Shown here: positions 1-12,412 of the stretch, piece after piece
Numbering within the stretch: the first letter of the stretch is position 1
Layout of the letters: the number at the start of each line of letters is the position of its first letter
From: Oasisia sp. SBJ-2009
Lineage: Eukaryota; Annelida; Polychaeta; Sabellida; Siboglinidae
Length of the DNA stretch: 64,000 nucleotides
Assembly (NCBI GenBank): GCA_964017155.1
Contig: OZ024865.1
Location: 40,486,200-40,550,199 of the forward strand
Direction of reading: 5' to 3'
Translations under genes and position numbers: made by a program
The notes under the pieces: model-generated
Database searches by the model: none
What the model was told of the DNA's origin: nothing
What the model saw: only the letters and a program-made list of their open reading frames with translations

Positions 1-1000
1 ATAAATAAATCGAACTATAATATATTAATAACAATACATTCAATGTATGAATAAATAATTGCTATCATTCAATGTTAAGATACTTGTTAAAATTTGGTTA
101 CGTTTATTTATACATGTATATGTAATCTAGTATAACCTTTGGTTATAATCTTTTCAATGAGATATTCATTAATGCTAAATTAATATTTATTTACTTTCAT
201 ACGTGTACACAACACGTGACAAAGTACCTGCATTGATCAGTAAAACAACTAACACTATGACACATAACGAAAATATCGAAGATATCTTATACCTACATAT
301 TTTCATTATAAAAGAAGAAGAATTTGTTTTTATTTGACCATTATTTCAACACAATATTAAAAAAATACTTAGAACAGTGCAAACATAAAATTACTGTTTT
401 AACATTAAAGCCCTGTTAAGTGTTTCTCTAAATCATTGTGTTCACTTGCATAGTTTAGGGTAATGTCGGTTCAGTGTTGTGTGTGGCAGGTTCATACCCT
501 GCTGGTGTTCCTTGTGCAAACACTACATGTTGTGTGCACACACATTGATTCCATTTAATAAGTTTAGCTGGTTTTGTGGCATTTTAGAAATGCAATGAAC
601 TACTTGTATACATACGCAGGAATATCAATTGTTTCTTTGTAAATGTTGTGTATCTTGATTGCCAAACAAAGAGCGATTAATATCCAACTCACACAAGTAC
701 AACGTAAGACCTACATGTGGGCTGTAGAAGAAGGCAGATAACATGTTTCTCGCTGGCAGCATCATATGGCCAGCGTCAGAGTTCTGCCAGGTTATCAAAT
801 TACACAACAACCATAAATCTTGTAAAGGTTAGCGTAGAATATGTTGAGGACTGCAGTAGCCATATCAAATTATGGTAGTTACAAGAAGTCAAGGATGTAA
901 GTAAAGCCCATATCCCAGTGGTGGACCATGTGCTGAAGAAACCTCGTCTTTCAGACTGCTGCTATAAGAAAAATGGAGACTTCAATCCGACATATCACGA
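1..1000. other. AT-rich sequence without recognised features
   Basis: Nothing could be assigned. A lone B-box-like ggttcataccc at about 490 is not accompanied by an A box. Confidence 0.5.
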
Positions 1001-1009
1001 TTGCCTGGG

Positions 1010-1120
1010 GGGAGAGAGAGACAGAGAGAGACAGAGAGAGATAGAGAGAGACTGAGAGAGAGAGAGAGGTGGTGTCCACAACAGAAGAGAGTAAAGTGGG
1101 TGAGAGTGGCTGATGAGAGT

Positions 1121-1199
<79 letters not shown>

Positions 1200-1214
1200 C
1201 GAGACAGCGAGAGA

Positions 1215-1245
<31 letters not shown>

Positions 1246-1370
1246 GGAGGGAGGGAGGGAGAGAGACAGAGAGAGAATGACAGATCGAAAGAAAGGCAGG
1301 ATAGTGTACATGTCTGAATAGTGACAGTGAACGTGGCTGAAGAGAGAGAGGGAGAGAGATGAAGAGTGAG
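1010..1370. repeat. (GA)n/(GACA)n purine-rich microsatellite
   Basis: GA, GACA and GGGA tracts. Open frames on both strands (R/E/D-rich or S/L-rich) are repeat artefacts. Confidence 0.97.
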
Positions 1371-2889
1371 AGAGCCAGATAATGAGGTAGAGAGATATAT
1401 ACTGGTAGGGAATGAATGTTGGTGAAGAGAGAGTTGAAGAATGTACCTGAAAAGAAATACATGGTGAACATATCTAAAGTGAAAGATGTTGTGAAAGTGA
1501 CAGGGATTGCACAGATTAAGAATATGGATTGTATTAACTTGGCTTAAACCATCTGCTGACAAATTAGGGAACCCGTGCATATGCTCAAAACTGTTAGTAT
1601 GTATCGTTTTCTCAGTGTGTATGTACACTGCTTTGTGCTACTAAGGCTTTATAACAGTGTGGCACTTTTGTATGCATTAATTCATCTTTTTTTTTTAACT
1701 ATAAAGTACTTAACTTACCATTTATGAAATGTTTTGACAATTATGTTCCATTCAGTTTCAATCTTTCTTCCAAGGGAATGGAAATATTTGTGTAAATAGC
1801 AATCAACATTCACAGCGGAATTGAGAGAATAAATATAAAACAACATGGTAATATGTTACTGTTGATCTAATTTCTTAGTTACTCTATGTTACATATAAAT
1901 AACAAATATCCATACAAATGAAACCATGATCATGCATTCTTAAATCCCTCCACCTTTATATGTAACTCACCTGTGTATAATTTTAACTTCACTACACCCG
2001 CGAACACTTCTAGCTGTTCAGATATGCATTTATTTATGGGATCTAGACTGCCTTGCGAATGAATGTAACATAGCAACAGGATGTCATGTTTATGAAATAG
2101 TCGTTTTTATGGGTTCAACACACGTTAATGTTGTACTTTTACACACAAACCTATATTACTACAGTCACTACTCAACCGCTGGGGCACATTGCACACAGAT
2201 GGTAAATAGTATGTAATAGGTACATTAGGTGTTACATGGTTATAACAGCATTCTAAGTACAGTGAAATGCGAGCACATCCATGGTATGAAGCAGCCACCA
2301 CACATATTTTATACACATGTCAAAAGTTCAAAAGAGAAGAAGGGAGAGAGAGGGAGTGAGAGACAATCCCTGAAAGCAGATAACCAGCATCAATAGATAA
2401 GGAATACAACTTAAGTTGACCGCAAGTTAAAATGTAATAATTAAGTTGCCACATTGAATTTTATTATTATATTTGCATGGAAAACAAGTTTTATTTGTTC
2501 ATATCAAATTTATGTTCACCTAGGTATCAGCTTACATGGATGTTGGGTTGTTAACGATTAAATTAATACATAAACACATATCAAACTGTTAATTATATGA
2601 ACTCAGTCCATAGCAATAAATATAAACAGAAAATGTGCTTGCATGTGACATGCATAAAACACTGGACATAGTTTATCAACGTACTCTATTGTTGCTACCA
2701 TCTTGTCACATCAACTGCAGTAAGCAATGATTGACCTGTGGCAGGTCATATTATCTAGGGTTGACATGATAACTCAATAAAAGAAATGTTTTCAAGTTTG
2801 CTGTTCAAAGAGTGGACAAACAATTTGTAACCAATCACAAAAATAGTCATCTATTTCAGTCGACAGTTCAGCAGAATACAGACATGTCA
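1371..2889. other. AT-rich sequence without recognised features
   Basis: No coding, RNA or transposon signature was recognised on either strand. Confidence 0.5.
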
Positions 2890-3015
2890 TCAAAATAAAG
2901 ACACCCCAACAAAATCAAGAACACCCACCAGAATATAGACAGCCCAACAGAATACAGATGACCCACCAGAATAAAGATAACCCACCAAAATATACAGCCC
3001 ACCAGAACAAAGATA
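2890..3015. repeat. Short degenerate array of about 21 bp
   Basis: Six or so imperfect copies of cccaccagaataaagataac-like sequence. Confidence 0.8.
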
Positions 3016-3424
3016 GCCTAATCAGGGAGTAAACCTTCAACATGCATGTTGTAGTCATAAGGAGAAAATAGTAAATGAAAAAAAACTAGAATAATTTCAA
3101 AGAATGGTTGTAGCTTGAAGCCCATTACACAAAAATATAATGGGACAATATATATATTTTGCATTCAGACTTCAACGTTACTTAACAACATGGGAGATGT
3201 GCAACTAATCAACAGAACTAATCAGGAATAGGAATAAATTATACATATACCAGTTTTGTGACAGCCATGGAAATGTGTGCAAACATAATTAATCACCATG
3301 GCAATATGTCAGCATAGCAGAACTTGCACAGCAAGCCTTGATAGAAGTGGACCCAGCATCGATGACCACATCACCATGGCACCATGGCAACAGGTCAGAG
3401 TTGTCATCCTGTTAGAACCTACCC

Positions 3425-4200
3425 CACGTTGACACTGACACTGTTTATGCCTGCAACACACTGACAAATGTTAATGCGTGCAACACAGTGACACTGTTAG
3501 AACTTGCAATACACTGACATTGTGACTTCCTGCAACACAGTGACAAATGTTAATGCGTGCAATACACTGACACTGTTAGAGCTTGCAACACACTGACATT
3601 GTGACTTCCTGCAACACACCGACAAATGTTAATGCGTGCAATACAGTGACACTGTTAGAGCTTGCAACACACTGAGATTGTGACTTCCTGCAACACACTG
3701 ACAAATGTTAATGCGTGTAATACACTGACACTGTTAGAGCTTGCAACACAGTGATATTATGACTGCCTGCAACACACTTACAAATGTTAATGCATGCAAT
3801 ACACTGACACTGTTAGAGCTTGCAACACACTGATATTGTGACAGCCTGCAACACACTTACAAATGTTAATGCATGCAATACACTGACACTGTTAGAGCTT
3901 GTAACACACTGATATTGTGACAGCCTGCAACACACTTACAAATGTTGATGCGTGCAACAAACTGACATTGTGAGAGTTTGCAACACTCTTACAAATGTTA
4001 ATGCGAGCAACACACTGACACTGTTTGAGCTTGCAACACACTGACATAGTGACAGCCTGCAACACACTGACACTTTTAAAGCGTCAACATGCTGACATTG
4101 TTTGAGCCTGTAACACTGACAAATAGAGCCTACATGACACTGACACTGTTAGAGCCTGAAACACATTGACACCTTCATCGCCTGTAACACAGAGACTCCT
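3425..4200. repeat. About 79-bp minisatellite (gcaacacactgacattgtga family)
   Basis: About nine imperfect units, each built from three related 26-bp subunits around (g)caacacactgaca. Units include gttagagcttgcaacacact and tgttaatgcgtgcaatacac. Confidence 0.92.
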
Positions 4201-4439
4201 GTAAGACAGTGGTAGGTGCTACTGAGGAGCCAGAGTTAGAAATTTACCAGGTAGCTGAATCTGTACATCACCACAATCAAATTATTCCAGAAAAAACCAT
4301 ATTGCAAACAACTGATTATGTCTACGTTTACTTGTGTGTTTGTTTGTGTATTAATTTACATGTGTGTGCATGTACTTGCCTTATGTGCTTGTGTGTGTAT
4401 GTACGTGTACATGTCTATGTGCTGTGAGTGTGTTTGTGT

Positions 4440-4625
4440 ACATGTGTGTGCCTGCATGCCCGAATTTTTGATCTCCAGAATGTTCTGTCCTGGGCATCCT
4501 CCGGGGTGATCCGCAGTTCCTTCATGTCCCTTCGGACACAATCCATCCATCTCCCTCTTGGTCTCCCTCTCGGGCTTTTTCCTGGCACTATCATAGCAAC
4601 AATTGCTCTCACTTTGTTGTTTTCT
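4440..4625 (-). pseudogene. LINE reverse-transcriptase C-terminal relic
   Basis: The minus strand encodes PRGRPRGRWMDCVRRDMKEL then EDAQDRTFWRSKIRA, the RGRPxxRWxDxVxxDM...A.DR..WR signature of non-LTR retrotransposon C-termini. Only this 3' end is present. It differs from the copy at 5740, so two elements are represented. Confidence 0.85.
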
Positions 4626-5374
4626 TCTATTCTCGTCGTAGTCTCATCTGTCTGACTTTCTATTTTATGCTATTCACTCCTAATTCCTTCCATTCTCTTT
4701 ACACTGTCTCTCAGTGTTACACCTTTAATTCTCAACATTCTCATCTCAATTTTCTCGAGAATGTTGTTTGCAATCCCCCTCCTAAACATTAAGTCTTATT
4801 CCTATCTCCAGCCCACATCCATCAATAATATGTACACAATACTGCTCATGACACGACACCTCGGCCTACACAAGACAATGCAGAACATAACCCTGGTGAC
4901 TAGGGCTAGGGATATAGCACTATCATTTGTAGCACAGGACAACGAAGATGGGACCAATGACCTTATAGCTCTAGGCTCTTCACAACCTAGATGCTTTAAT
5001 GAATACGAAAGAAAAAACAATATTTATAAACAGAATTAGTTATATACGAATATTAATCCTGCCGTATAAATAATAATATATCCTGTTATATAACAAAACA
5101 TTATTGACTTCATGCAGAAATTACATTATATTTCAACTCTATTTGACTATTAGATTAGTATCTAGCTATGAAGCCTTTGCCTTTGGCATATTGAGAATCC
5201 AACCAATATTATCTACGTATATTCCGCCATTCTGAGTTATTATATATCCCTCCACTCATTTGCTAATCGCCAAACCGATTCTTTTATACTCGCAAAATTA
5301 GACTACAGGTAACTGGACGCTACTGGGTATATCGTGCTTGCGACGTGCCCAACTTTTCAAGTGCACTAGCTCTG

Positions 5375-5478
5375 TGTCACCACACATGCACACACATGCA
5401 CGCACGCAGGCACGCACGCACGCACACACACATGCCCACAAGCACGCACGCACGCACGCACGCACACACATACACACA

Positions 5479-5546
<68 letters not shown>
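5375..5546. repeat. Compound microsatellite (CACG/CA)n-(CT)n-(AT)n
   Basis: Three simple-repeat blocks in succession, immediately upstream of the LINE relic. Confidence 0.96.
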
Positions 5547-5548
<2 letters not shown>

Positions 5549-5739
5549 GACCTAAATAGCGCAGTCATGTTTGCAAAGAAATATATGCAACAGAATCTCA
5601 TATACAATTAATGGTATCCCGGCCGCACACAACCTCTACACCTGCAGACACCATTAAAGCGGATTCAATCTCAACAAGCACCACACCGTCCAGTGCACAC
5701 ATTATCACCTGTGAAGGCCTCCTCTCGTCGTATATAGCC

Positions 5740-6016
5740 TGGTGCGCGGATAAGAGGAGATTGGAAGAACTGAGAGTGGAGCATGGAGTGAAGGAAATTT
5801 TAAGAAGAAACTGGTGATGAGCTGAAATGGGCCGGACACGTGGAAAGAATGAGAGATGAAAAATTGACAGAGAGAGCAGATGCCCAGAAAGTGGAGGGGG
5901 AAAGGAGGCGAGGAAGACCGCGAATGCGATGGGAGGACTACGTTAAGAGAGATCTGGAAAGAGTGGGTAGAGAATGGAGGAGAGGAATAAAAGATAGAAG
6001 GAGTTGGAGACTGTGA
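5740..6016 (+). pseudogene. LINE reverse-transcriptase C-terminal relic
   Basis: From 5822 the plus strand reads LKWAGHVERMRDEKLTERAD and then RRRGRPRMRWEDYVKRDLER before a stop at 6016. This is the typical C-terminus of non-LTR retrotransposon polymerases (KWxGHVxRM, RGRPxxRWxD). An upstream piece (RRLEELRVEHGVKEI) is in a shifted frame. Confidence 0.88.
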
Positions 6017-6263
6017 TAGAAAACGCAGTGATACAAACGTGAGGTGATATCGAGGACAGAAAAGACGTAAAACAGATGACAATAACCATGGCCAACCTCG
6101 CCCTGACGACAGGGATAACAAGAGGAGAACAACATTATAACTACCAAAGCATTATGCACGCGAAAGAAGCCTGAATGTTTCCAAACATTTTTCCAGAAGC
6201 CAACCCAGACATTGTCTTTGGATCAGAGATGTGACTAAATGAAACGATTAGTAGTGCTGCTGA

Positions 6264-6269
6264 GATAGT

Positions 6270-6364
<95 letters not shown>

Positions 6365-6565
6365 GACAGAGACAGAGACAGAGACAGAGACAGAGACAGA
6401 GACAGAGACAGAGACAGAGACAGAGACAGAGACAGAGACAGAGACAGAGACAGAGACAGAGACAGAGACAGAGACAGAGACAGAGACAGAGACAGAGACA
6501 GAGACAGAGACAGAGACAGAGACAGAGACAGAGACAGAGACAGAGACAGAGACAGAGACAGAGAC
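6264..6565. repeat. (GA)n-(GACA)n-(GACAGA)n purine-rich microsatellite
   Basis: About 70 bp of GA, then GACA, then about 200 bp of perfect GACAGA hexamer on the plus strand. Confidence 0.98.
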
Positions 6566-6739
6566 CGTCTATTAACGTCGCCGCCATACCATGAGTACCA
6601 CCGCTCTCGGGTAACAAGGTAGGCATTTTTATATAAAACAGTCCGAATTCAAACCTAAGTTATGCTGCTTGCGACATTTATATGTTGTGTTTGCTTAAAA
6701 CTTTATGGTTACTCAGATATTGTTATTGCGTTTTCATAT

Positions 6740-7105
6740 GTGCGCACTCGTGAATCGAATGGCTGTCCTCCAACTTCGCCACCGCCACGTGAAATCCATA
6801 ATGCCGCGTGTCGTCACATTCACAGACGAGCCAAATCTGTCGGCGATAACATCACGCATCCGCTGGCGTTGGCGCCATCACGGTCGCCTTTCAATTCGCA
6901 CCGAAACGCGGCATCGCCAAAACCCGTTGCTGTTCTCAACCTTCGCTACCGCCACCGCAAATCCGGAATGACGCGTGTCGTCATGATCACACACGAACGA
7001 GCCAACTCTTTCGGTGGCATCTTCACGCATTCACACGTCCGCCGGCGCCGCCACGATCGTCGTTCAACTCACATCGAAACGCGACATCGCCAAAGCTCTA
7101 CAATG
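6740..7105. repeat. Two-copy CpG-rich tandem duplication of about 170 bp
   Basis: Blocks near 6755 and 6925 share ttcgc(c/t)accgccac, gcgtgtcgtca and cgagccaa in the same order. A 209-codon plus-strand open frame (6662-7291) runs through both but lacks any recognisable domain. Confidence 0.7.
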
Positions 7106-7307
7106 GCAACAGGCCGAATTTGGCGCAACGAGACTGCTTCTCTCAAATACCCGAGCATCCGATGTTACCGCAGCAGCAGCCGGTATCAAGTAACTCCGCA
7201 TCGTACGTCCTGTCCGTGTCTTGTCTCTTTCTCTGTGGGCCACTACGACGTATTAGTGTCAACGCCCGATTCTATGTTCAGTGTTGTTTAGTTTTGTGAC
7301 GAGGGGG

Positions 7308-7705
7308 TTGTTACGGGGGACCGTTGCAATTCCCGGATGAGATCCAGGGCCAATCGATTGGGCGTCCTAAAAAAGTTCGCAATGTTGATTGGATTCCCCT
7401 GTTTGTGTATCCAGACCTGGTGCTTGTGGTGATTTGTGGACGGGACAAATGTTGCTTGTCTGTTCGATTTACGTGTCTGTTATGTGTATGTACTGTGTTA
7501 TGTTTGAATTGCGGAGAAAGTCACCGAAGTCACCAAAACGTCCGAAACGACGAGATTCAAGTGTCACTTCGCAAAAGAACACTTGACATGGACGATATAA
7601 ATCTGGAACGATAACCTGCATAAAAACAACGAACATTATCAAGAATCATTATGCCTATTATACTATATGCTTAGTTCCATTTAATAAAACGGTGACAAAC
7701 TATTA
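7308..7705 (+). mobile_element. Possible solo long terminal repeat
   Basis: Starts TGTTACGGGGGACC, a common gypsy LTR start. It contains a TATA-like GATATAAATC at about 7595 and, about 80 bp further on, TTTAATAAAAC as a poly(A)-signal-like motif. No second copy or target duplication was identified, so this is weak. Confidence 0.3.
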
Positions 7706-8115
7706 ATAACGCCTATGTTGTTTTCATAGTTAAGTTTGCCTCGGTGAGCTTGTAATCGTGAGTTCCGCACCAATTCCAACTAGTCCGAAAAACTACCTAC
7801 AATATTTTGTCTAGGCCTATAGCTGTTAATGATGTATGTCCAAATAACGCTGACTCCTGCCGCAGTGTCTTTAACCACGCACCCGAGATTTCAAAATCCA
7901 AACGAATGACGTCATCGTGATTGTTAACGAAACCACGTGACTAGTAGACGTAAACATATGACGTCACACACCAATAATTCGGGAACCACGTAAATGAAAC
8001 GAGTCGTTGTTTAGAGAATGTTATTCACAATATTAATGTTCACGCAGGTTTACTCCACAACCTTTTAGCGCCAGGTTTATTACTTTTAGAGTTGTATTCA
8101 CAGGGGACCCGATAT

Positions 8116-8163
8116 GGGGGGGGGGGGGGGGGGGGTGGGGGGGGGTGGGGGGGGGGGTGGGGT
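8116..8163. repeat. G-tract with single T interruptions
   Basis: Nearly 50 bases of G broken by five single Ts. The G-runs could form G-quadruplexes and could also be an assembly-error hotspot. Confidence 0.95.
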
Positions 8164-8254
8164 GGCTGAATGGCATGTGTCCTTTAGAATGTGTCCACGC
8201 TGTGTTTGCGTTAGCGTGCTGGGGGCTGTCAACAAAATTGTACCCAGGTACACA

Positions 8255-8672
8255 TACAAACGCATACATGCCACAAGGAACACGTGCGTGAGCACACTCA
8301 CGTCCACACATAGGGCCTACAACACACTTGTACCCACGCTAGCACGCACCCCTCGCTCTCTGTCTCTGTCACACATACACACACTACATGCACAGACACG
8401 CACGAATGCACACATACATGCACATACACCTACATATATGCACACACCACACACACACGCTCGCGCGCACGCACGCACGCACACACACATACATATGCGC
8501 GCGCAAACACGCACACATGCGCGCGCGCACACACACGCACACATATGTTCGCGCGCATACACACATACACGCGCGCGCGCGCGCACACACACACACACAC
8601 CATACTCACACCACGCATCCAGTGCATGCGTGTGTGCGTGCGTGCGTGCGTGCGTGCGTACATGCGTACATG
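8255..8672. repeat. Alternating purine-pyrimidine (CA/CG/TG)n region
   Basis: A long tract of CACA, CGCG (for example cgcgcgcgcgcgcacacac at about 8571) and GTGCGT units, strongly alternating purine-pyrimidine and therefore Z-DNA-prone. It yields many spurious R/H/T- or C/V-rich open frames. Confidence 0.93.
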
Positions 8673-8699
8673 TATGTATACGTGTGTGCATTGTGCCTG

Positions 8700-9627
8700 T
8701 GTAATGTACAAGCTTAAGAGACGAGTGATGTCAAGACAAGTCAACCAATAGTGTACCTAGATGGGGGTGAAATAAACGTTATGTTCGTGTACGTGGCTGG
8801 TATTATATAGGAAATGTTAGACTTTTCAGTGTGAGACTCAAGCAAACATAAAAACGGACTGCTTTCGCAAACGAATCTTCTGCCTCATAGAAACCCTTTA
8901 GACCGCATAGATATAGCACGAACATATTATTTAGCCAAAAGCAAGTTTTTGCATGGAAACCTGTGGTATTTCCACACTAATTCATATAACTTGCTATAAA
9001 ATAAATTTCAATACGCACTGTTGTGCCTTAATTTGTGCAAATACTTATCCATCAAATTAAGAATAAGTAAACATACATTGTTTTACATCAGAAGGCAATA
9101 ACTACTATATTGTTTAATAAAGATGAAGCATTGAATCATTGCACGGGTTAATCGGGACCCATGGCAGCGGATAAAATATACACATAGATGCATAATCTGG
9201 AATTATTTAACGCCCGGATGCACATTTTGACTCACTTAAGGTAGGTTCCACAACAGGACATTTTTCAACTAATGAGTAACGAGCATGTGTCCATGTGTCC
9301 AGCTTCATTTTACACGGTACATGTGACAATGTATCCAATGGTGCTGCTTGTTTTCGTGGTTGAAACTACCGAAAATGTCTCCAATTAATTTAAAACGCCC
9401 ACTTAAAAAAATGGGAAAATGACATTTCAATATTTTGGAAAATATTTGCTTCCATGTGAAAGTATATATATGTTGAACTTTTAGGAACAATCTTTGTTCT
9501 TATCCAATCTATCCTTGCATTATTGCACCAACCTGTCAAACCAGGATGATTTTCCGTTATCTTTGAACATTTTCTGTTGTCAATCATTCATGAAGGCCAC
9601 TGAGCGTTGATCTGTCACTAGAGTGAA
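8700..9627. other. No gene recognised
   Basis: AT-rich, unique-looking sequence between CA/CG repeats and the gypsy relic. No long terminal repeat for the gypsy element was identified here. Confidence 0.55.
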
Positions 9628-10262
9628 ATGGCGACCAGCAAGGAAATGGCGCCATTTACGAACAGCTTCTATATTGCTGAAAAAGGGCAGAGTGAACGAG
9701 TGACCTACATCCCGCTATGGGTAGGACAGGAGGGTCGGCGAATGTACAACACTTGGGACCTCAGTGAAACTGATAAGAAAGACGTTGAGTTTATTTGGGC
9801 TAAATTCCAGGCTCTGATAGAACCCAACTCTAATTATAGGCTGAGTCGTTTTCTTCTACAAAAATTCAGGCAGTTGAGCTCTGAGACAGTTGACGAGTTC
9901 ATGACACGCTGCAAGACGCAGACGCGTAAGTGCAAGTTCCGTGATACTACAGAAAACGAGGACAGGTTGATCGAACAGTTAGTAGTGTGTGTCCGGCACG
10001 GAAAAGTGAAGGAAAAGCTATTATGCCGTGACGAGACGCTAACACTTGACGCGGCGATGGACGTTGCTAGGACGCATGAGGCCACACTAGCTAATATGCA
10101 GCAGTTTTCAGGAGCCGCTAGCAGCATCAGTCACGTCAGCCGATCGCGGAGAACACATGAGCCAAGCGGACGTCGAGAGGGGGTACCTACGTGCGCAAAA
10201 ATGTGGACGTCATCATGCGCCCACAGATCGATGTCCAGTAGAGGGCAGTAAGTGTAACGCAT
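9628..10262 (+). pseudogene. Gypsy gag relic with zinc knuckles
   Basis: An open frame of 207 codons (9628-10251) has the retrotransposon Gag features LSRFLLQKFRQLSSETVDEF and RLIEQLVVCVRHGKVKEKLL. The CCHC-like region (KCGRHHAPTDRCP followed by SKCNACG) lies in a different frame at about 10190-10262, so at least one frameshift separates them. Confidence 0.85.
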
Positions 10263-10379
10263 GTGGCAGCGCGTATGTCGGCAGGCTACAGGTTGGACGT
10301 CTGGCGCCGTAGGAAGACCACAATCTTCTGGGCGACCAAGATCCCGAGCTAGGTCAAGACGAAGGACCAACCGAGATGA

Positions 10380-10769
10380 GTGCCAACGAGGTGGTGTCCA
10401 CTCCATCAGTCAGAACGCCAGATTTGGACAGCTCAGCGACAACTTCGAGCCGCTTGCTTTAATACCGTCAACATCAACGCCGTCGAGAGGGACGAGGTAT
10501 ATGCGACTCTCAGGATCACGCTGAAAGACAGGCCTGACACCCCAGCGACACTTCGTGTCAAGGTCGACACAGGTACGCAGGGAAACATAATGCCGCTGAG
10601 AACGTTCCAGCGCATGTACACGTCAGACATCGCCACAGAAGGAATACCAGTGCGAGGCAGCCTTGAGCATCGAGACACGATTCTAACTGCCTACAAGGGA
10701 CAGCTGATCCGGCAGTACGATACTACGCGACTGAAGTGTGTGCATGAGACAATCACACACGAAGCATAG
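10380..10769 (+). pseudogene. Gypsy aspartic protease relic
   Basis: Contains VKVDTGTQGNIMPLRTF with the D-T-G catalytic triad of retropepsins (variable in this family). The frame ends prematurely at 10769. The segment after it (PGPVILGLPSC-like, near 10795-10830) is in another frame. Confidence 0.85.
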
Positions 10770-10889
10770 TTTTTGTTGTTGCTGACAAGCCAGGTCCAGT
10801 GATCTTGGGACTACCTTCCTGTCGCAAGCTTAACTTGGTGACCTTGAACTTTGCAGTCAGCGAACATCCACCGCCGTTGAACTCGAAGG

Positions 10890-11942
10890 AAGATCTCTAG
10901 CGGCTGTATCCAGATTGTTTTAAGGGCATCGGCAAGTTCCGAGAAACGTTTCACATCACACTAGACCCTGCTGTGACCCCAGTTGTACACGCGCCCAGAC
11001 GATGCCCGATCCATATCAAAGACGACGTAAGGAATGAGATCAACCAGATGGTGGAACTCGGGGTGATCAAGAAGGTCGAGGCCTACAGATTGGGTATCTA
11101 GCATCGTATACAGCAGGAAGTCGAACGGAAAGTTGCGCATCTGCTTGGATCCGAAAGACTTGTACACAGCTATCAAGCGTCCGCACTACCCAACACCGAC
11201 CTTGGAGGAAATTACCCACAAGCTTGCTGAGTCAATGATCTTCTCCAAGCTAGACGCACGTCACGGATACTGGTCCGTGCAGTTAGACGACGAGTCTAAG
11301 CGTCTGACGACGTCCAACAGTCCCTTCGGCCGGTTTTGTTTCAGAAGACTACCGTTTGGCCTGAACCTCAGCCGAGACGTGTTCCAGGAGAAAATGGACT
11401 GCATCCTTGAGAAGTGCCCAGGAACGATATGTATTGCTGACGACGTGGGTGTGTTCGGGAAGACAGAAGCCGAACACGACAAACATACGCACAACCTGAT
11501 GAGAGTAGCACTGCAGCATGGGCTGGTGTTCAACGTTGATAAATGCGACATCAAACAGTCGAACATGAAGTTCTTCGGGTTGGAATTTAACGCAGACGGC
11601 GTACGTTCAGACCCAGGCAGAGCCGCAGACATCCAGCGAATGAAAGCACCGCAAAACGTCGCACAACGTCAAGAATTTCTGGGCATAGCCACGTACATGT
11701 CGCCATTCATTCCAAACCTGTCACAGCAAACCGCAACCCTGCGTGATCTAGTGAAGAAGGACGCCGAGTTCATCTGGACGGACTCTCACAACGCAGCGTT
11801 TGAAGCGACGAAATCTCTCATCTGTCGTGAAGTGACCCTTGCGTACTTCGAGTGTCGTCCAGGTCGACGCCTCCAGCCGAGGACTCGGCGCCGTTCTCGT
11901 TCAACACGGAAAGCCCATCGCGTTTGCCAGCAAGTCCCTTAG
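10890..11942 (+). pseudogene. Gypsy reverse transcriptase relic
   Basis: The fingers region is frameshifted (stop near 11099). From 11133 the frame reads RICLDPKDLYTAIKRPHYP, then SKLDARHGYWSVQLD, SPFGRFCFRRLPFGLN and the catalytic CIADDVGVFG (xxDD box). It continues to KKDAEFIW and then shifts frame into RNase H near 11850. Confidence 0.93.
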
Positions 11943-12216
11943 TGACTGCGAACAGCGATACGCCAACACTGAACGTGAAATGCTCGCAGTCGTCTTCGGC
12001 TGCGAGACGTTCCACATGTATGTCTACGGAAAATCGTTCGTTCTCGGGTCGGACCACAGACCTCTCGAGATGATCAACTTGAAGAACCTTGCAGCAGCAC
12101 CGCAGAGATTACAGAGAATGTTCCTGCGAGTACAATCGTACGACTTTGTGTTACGCTACAAGCCAGGAAAGCAGATGATGCTGGCCGACGCCATGTCAAG
12201 ACGTACAACCGAGTAG
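11839..12216 (+). pseudogene. Gypsy RNase H relic
   Basis: VDASSRGLGAVLVQHGKPIA, then the catalytic E region (NTEREMLAVVFG) and SDHRPLEMI, typical of gypsy RNase H. It ends at YKPGKQMMLADAMSRR, the usual junction before integrase. It is in a different frame from the reverse transcriptase. Confidence 0.93.
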
Positions 12217-12412
12217 TGAGTCGACGCAGATCGACCTTGACGTACAAGTGTCATTCGTACAGTTTTCAACGCAGAAACTACAGTCGATTAGAGAGGCGAC
12301 ACAAGCCGACGATGAACTGTGTGCGCTGAGAGCCCTCATCGTGGATGGATGGCCAGATAGCCAACGCCACCTAGCTGCACCGTTGCGACCCTACTGGTCA
12401 TGACGAGACGAC

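Noticed and set aside
480..520. Pol III B-box-like ggttcataccc
   Set aside because: No A box at the proper distance and no repeat copy in the window.
6141..6626. 161-codon minus-strand frame of L/C repeats
   Set aside because: Pure translation of the GACAGA hexamer; no coding signal outside the repeat.
6662..7291. 209-codon plus-strand frame
   Set aside because: Runs through a CpG-rich two-copy duplication; copies lie in different frames and no domain is recognisable.
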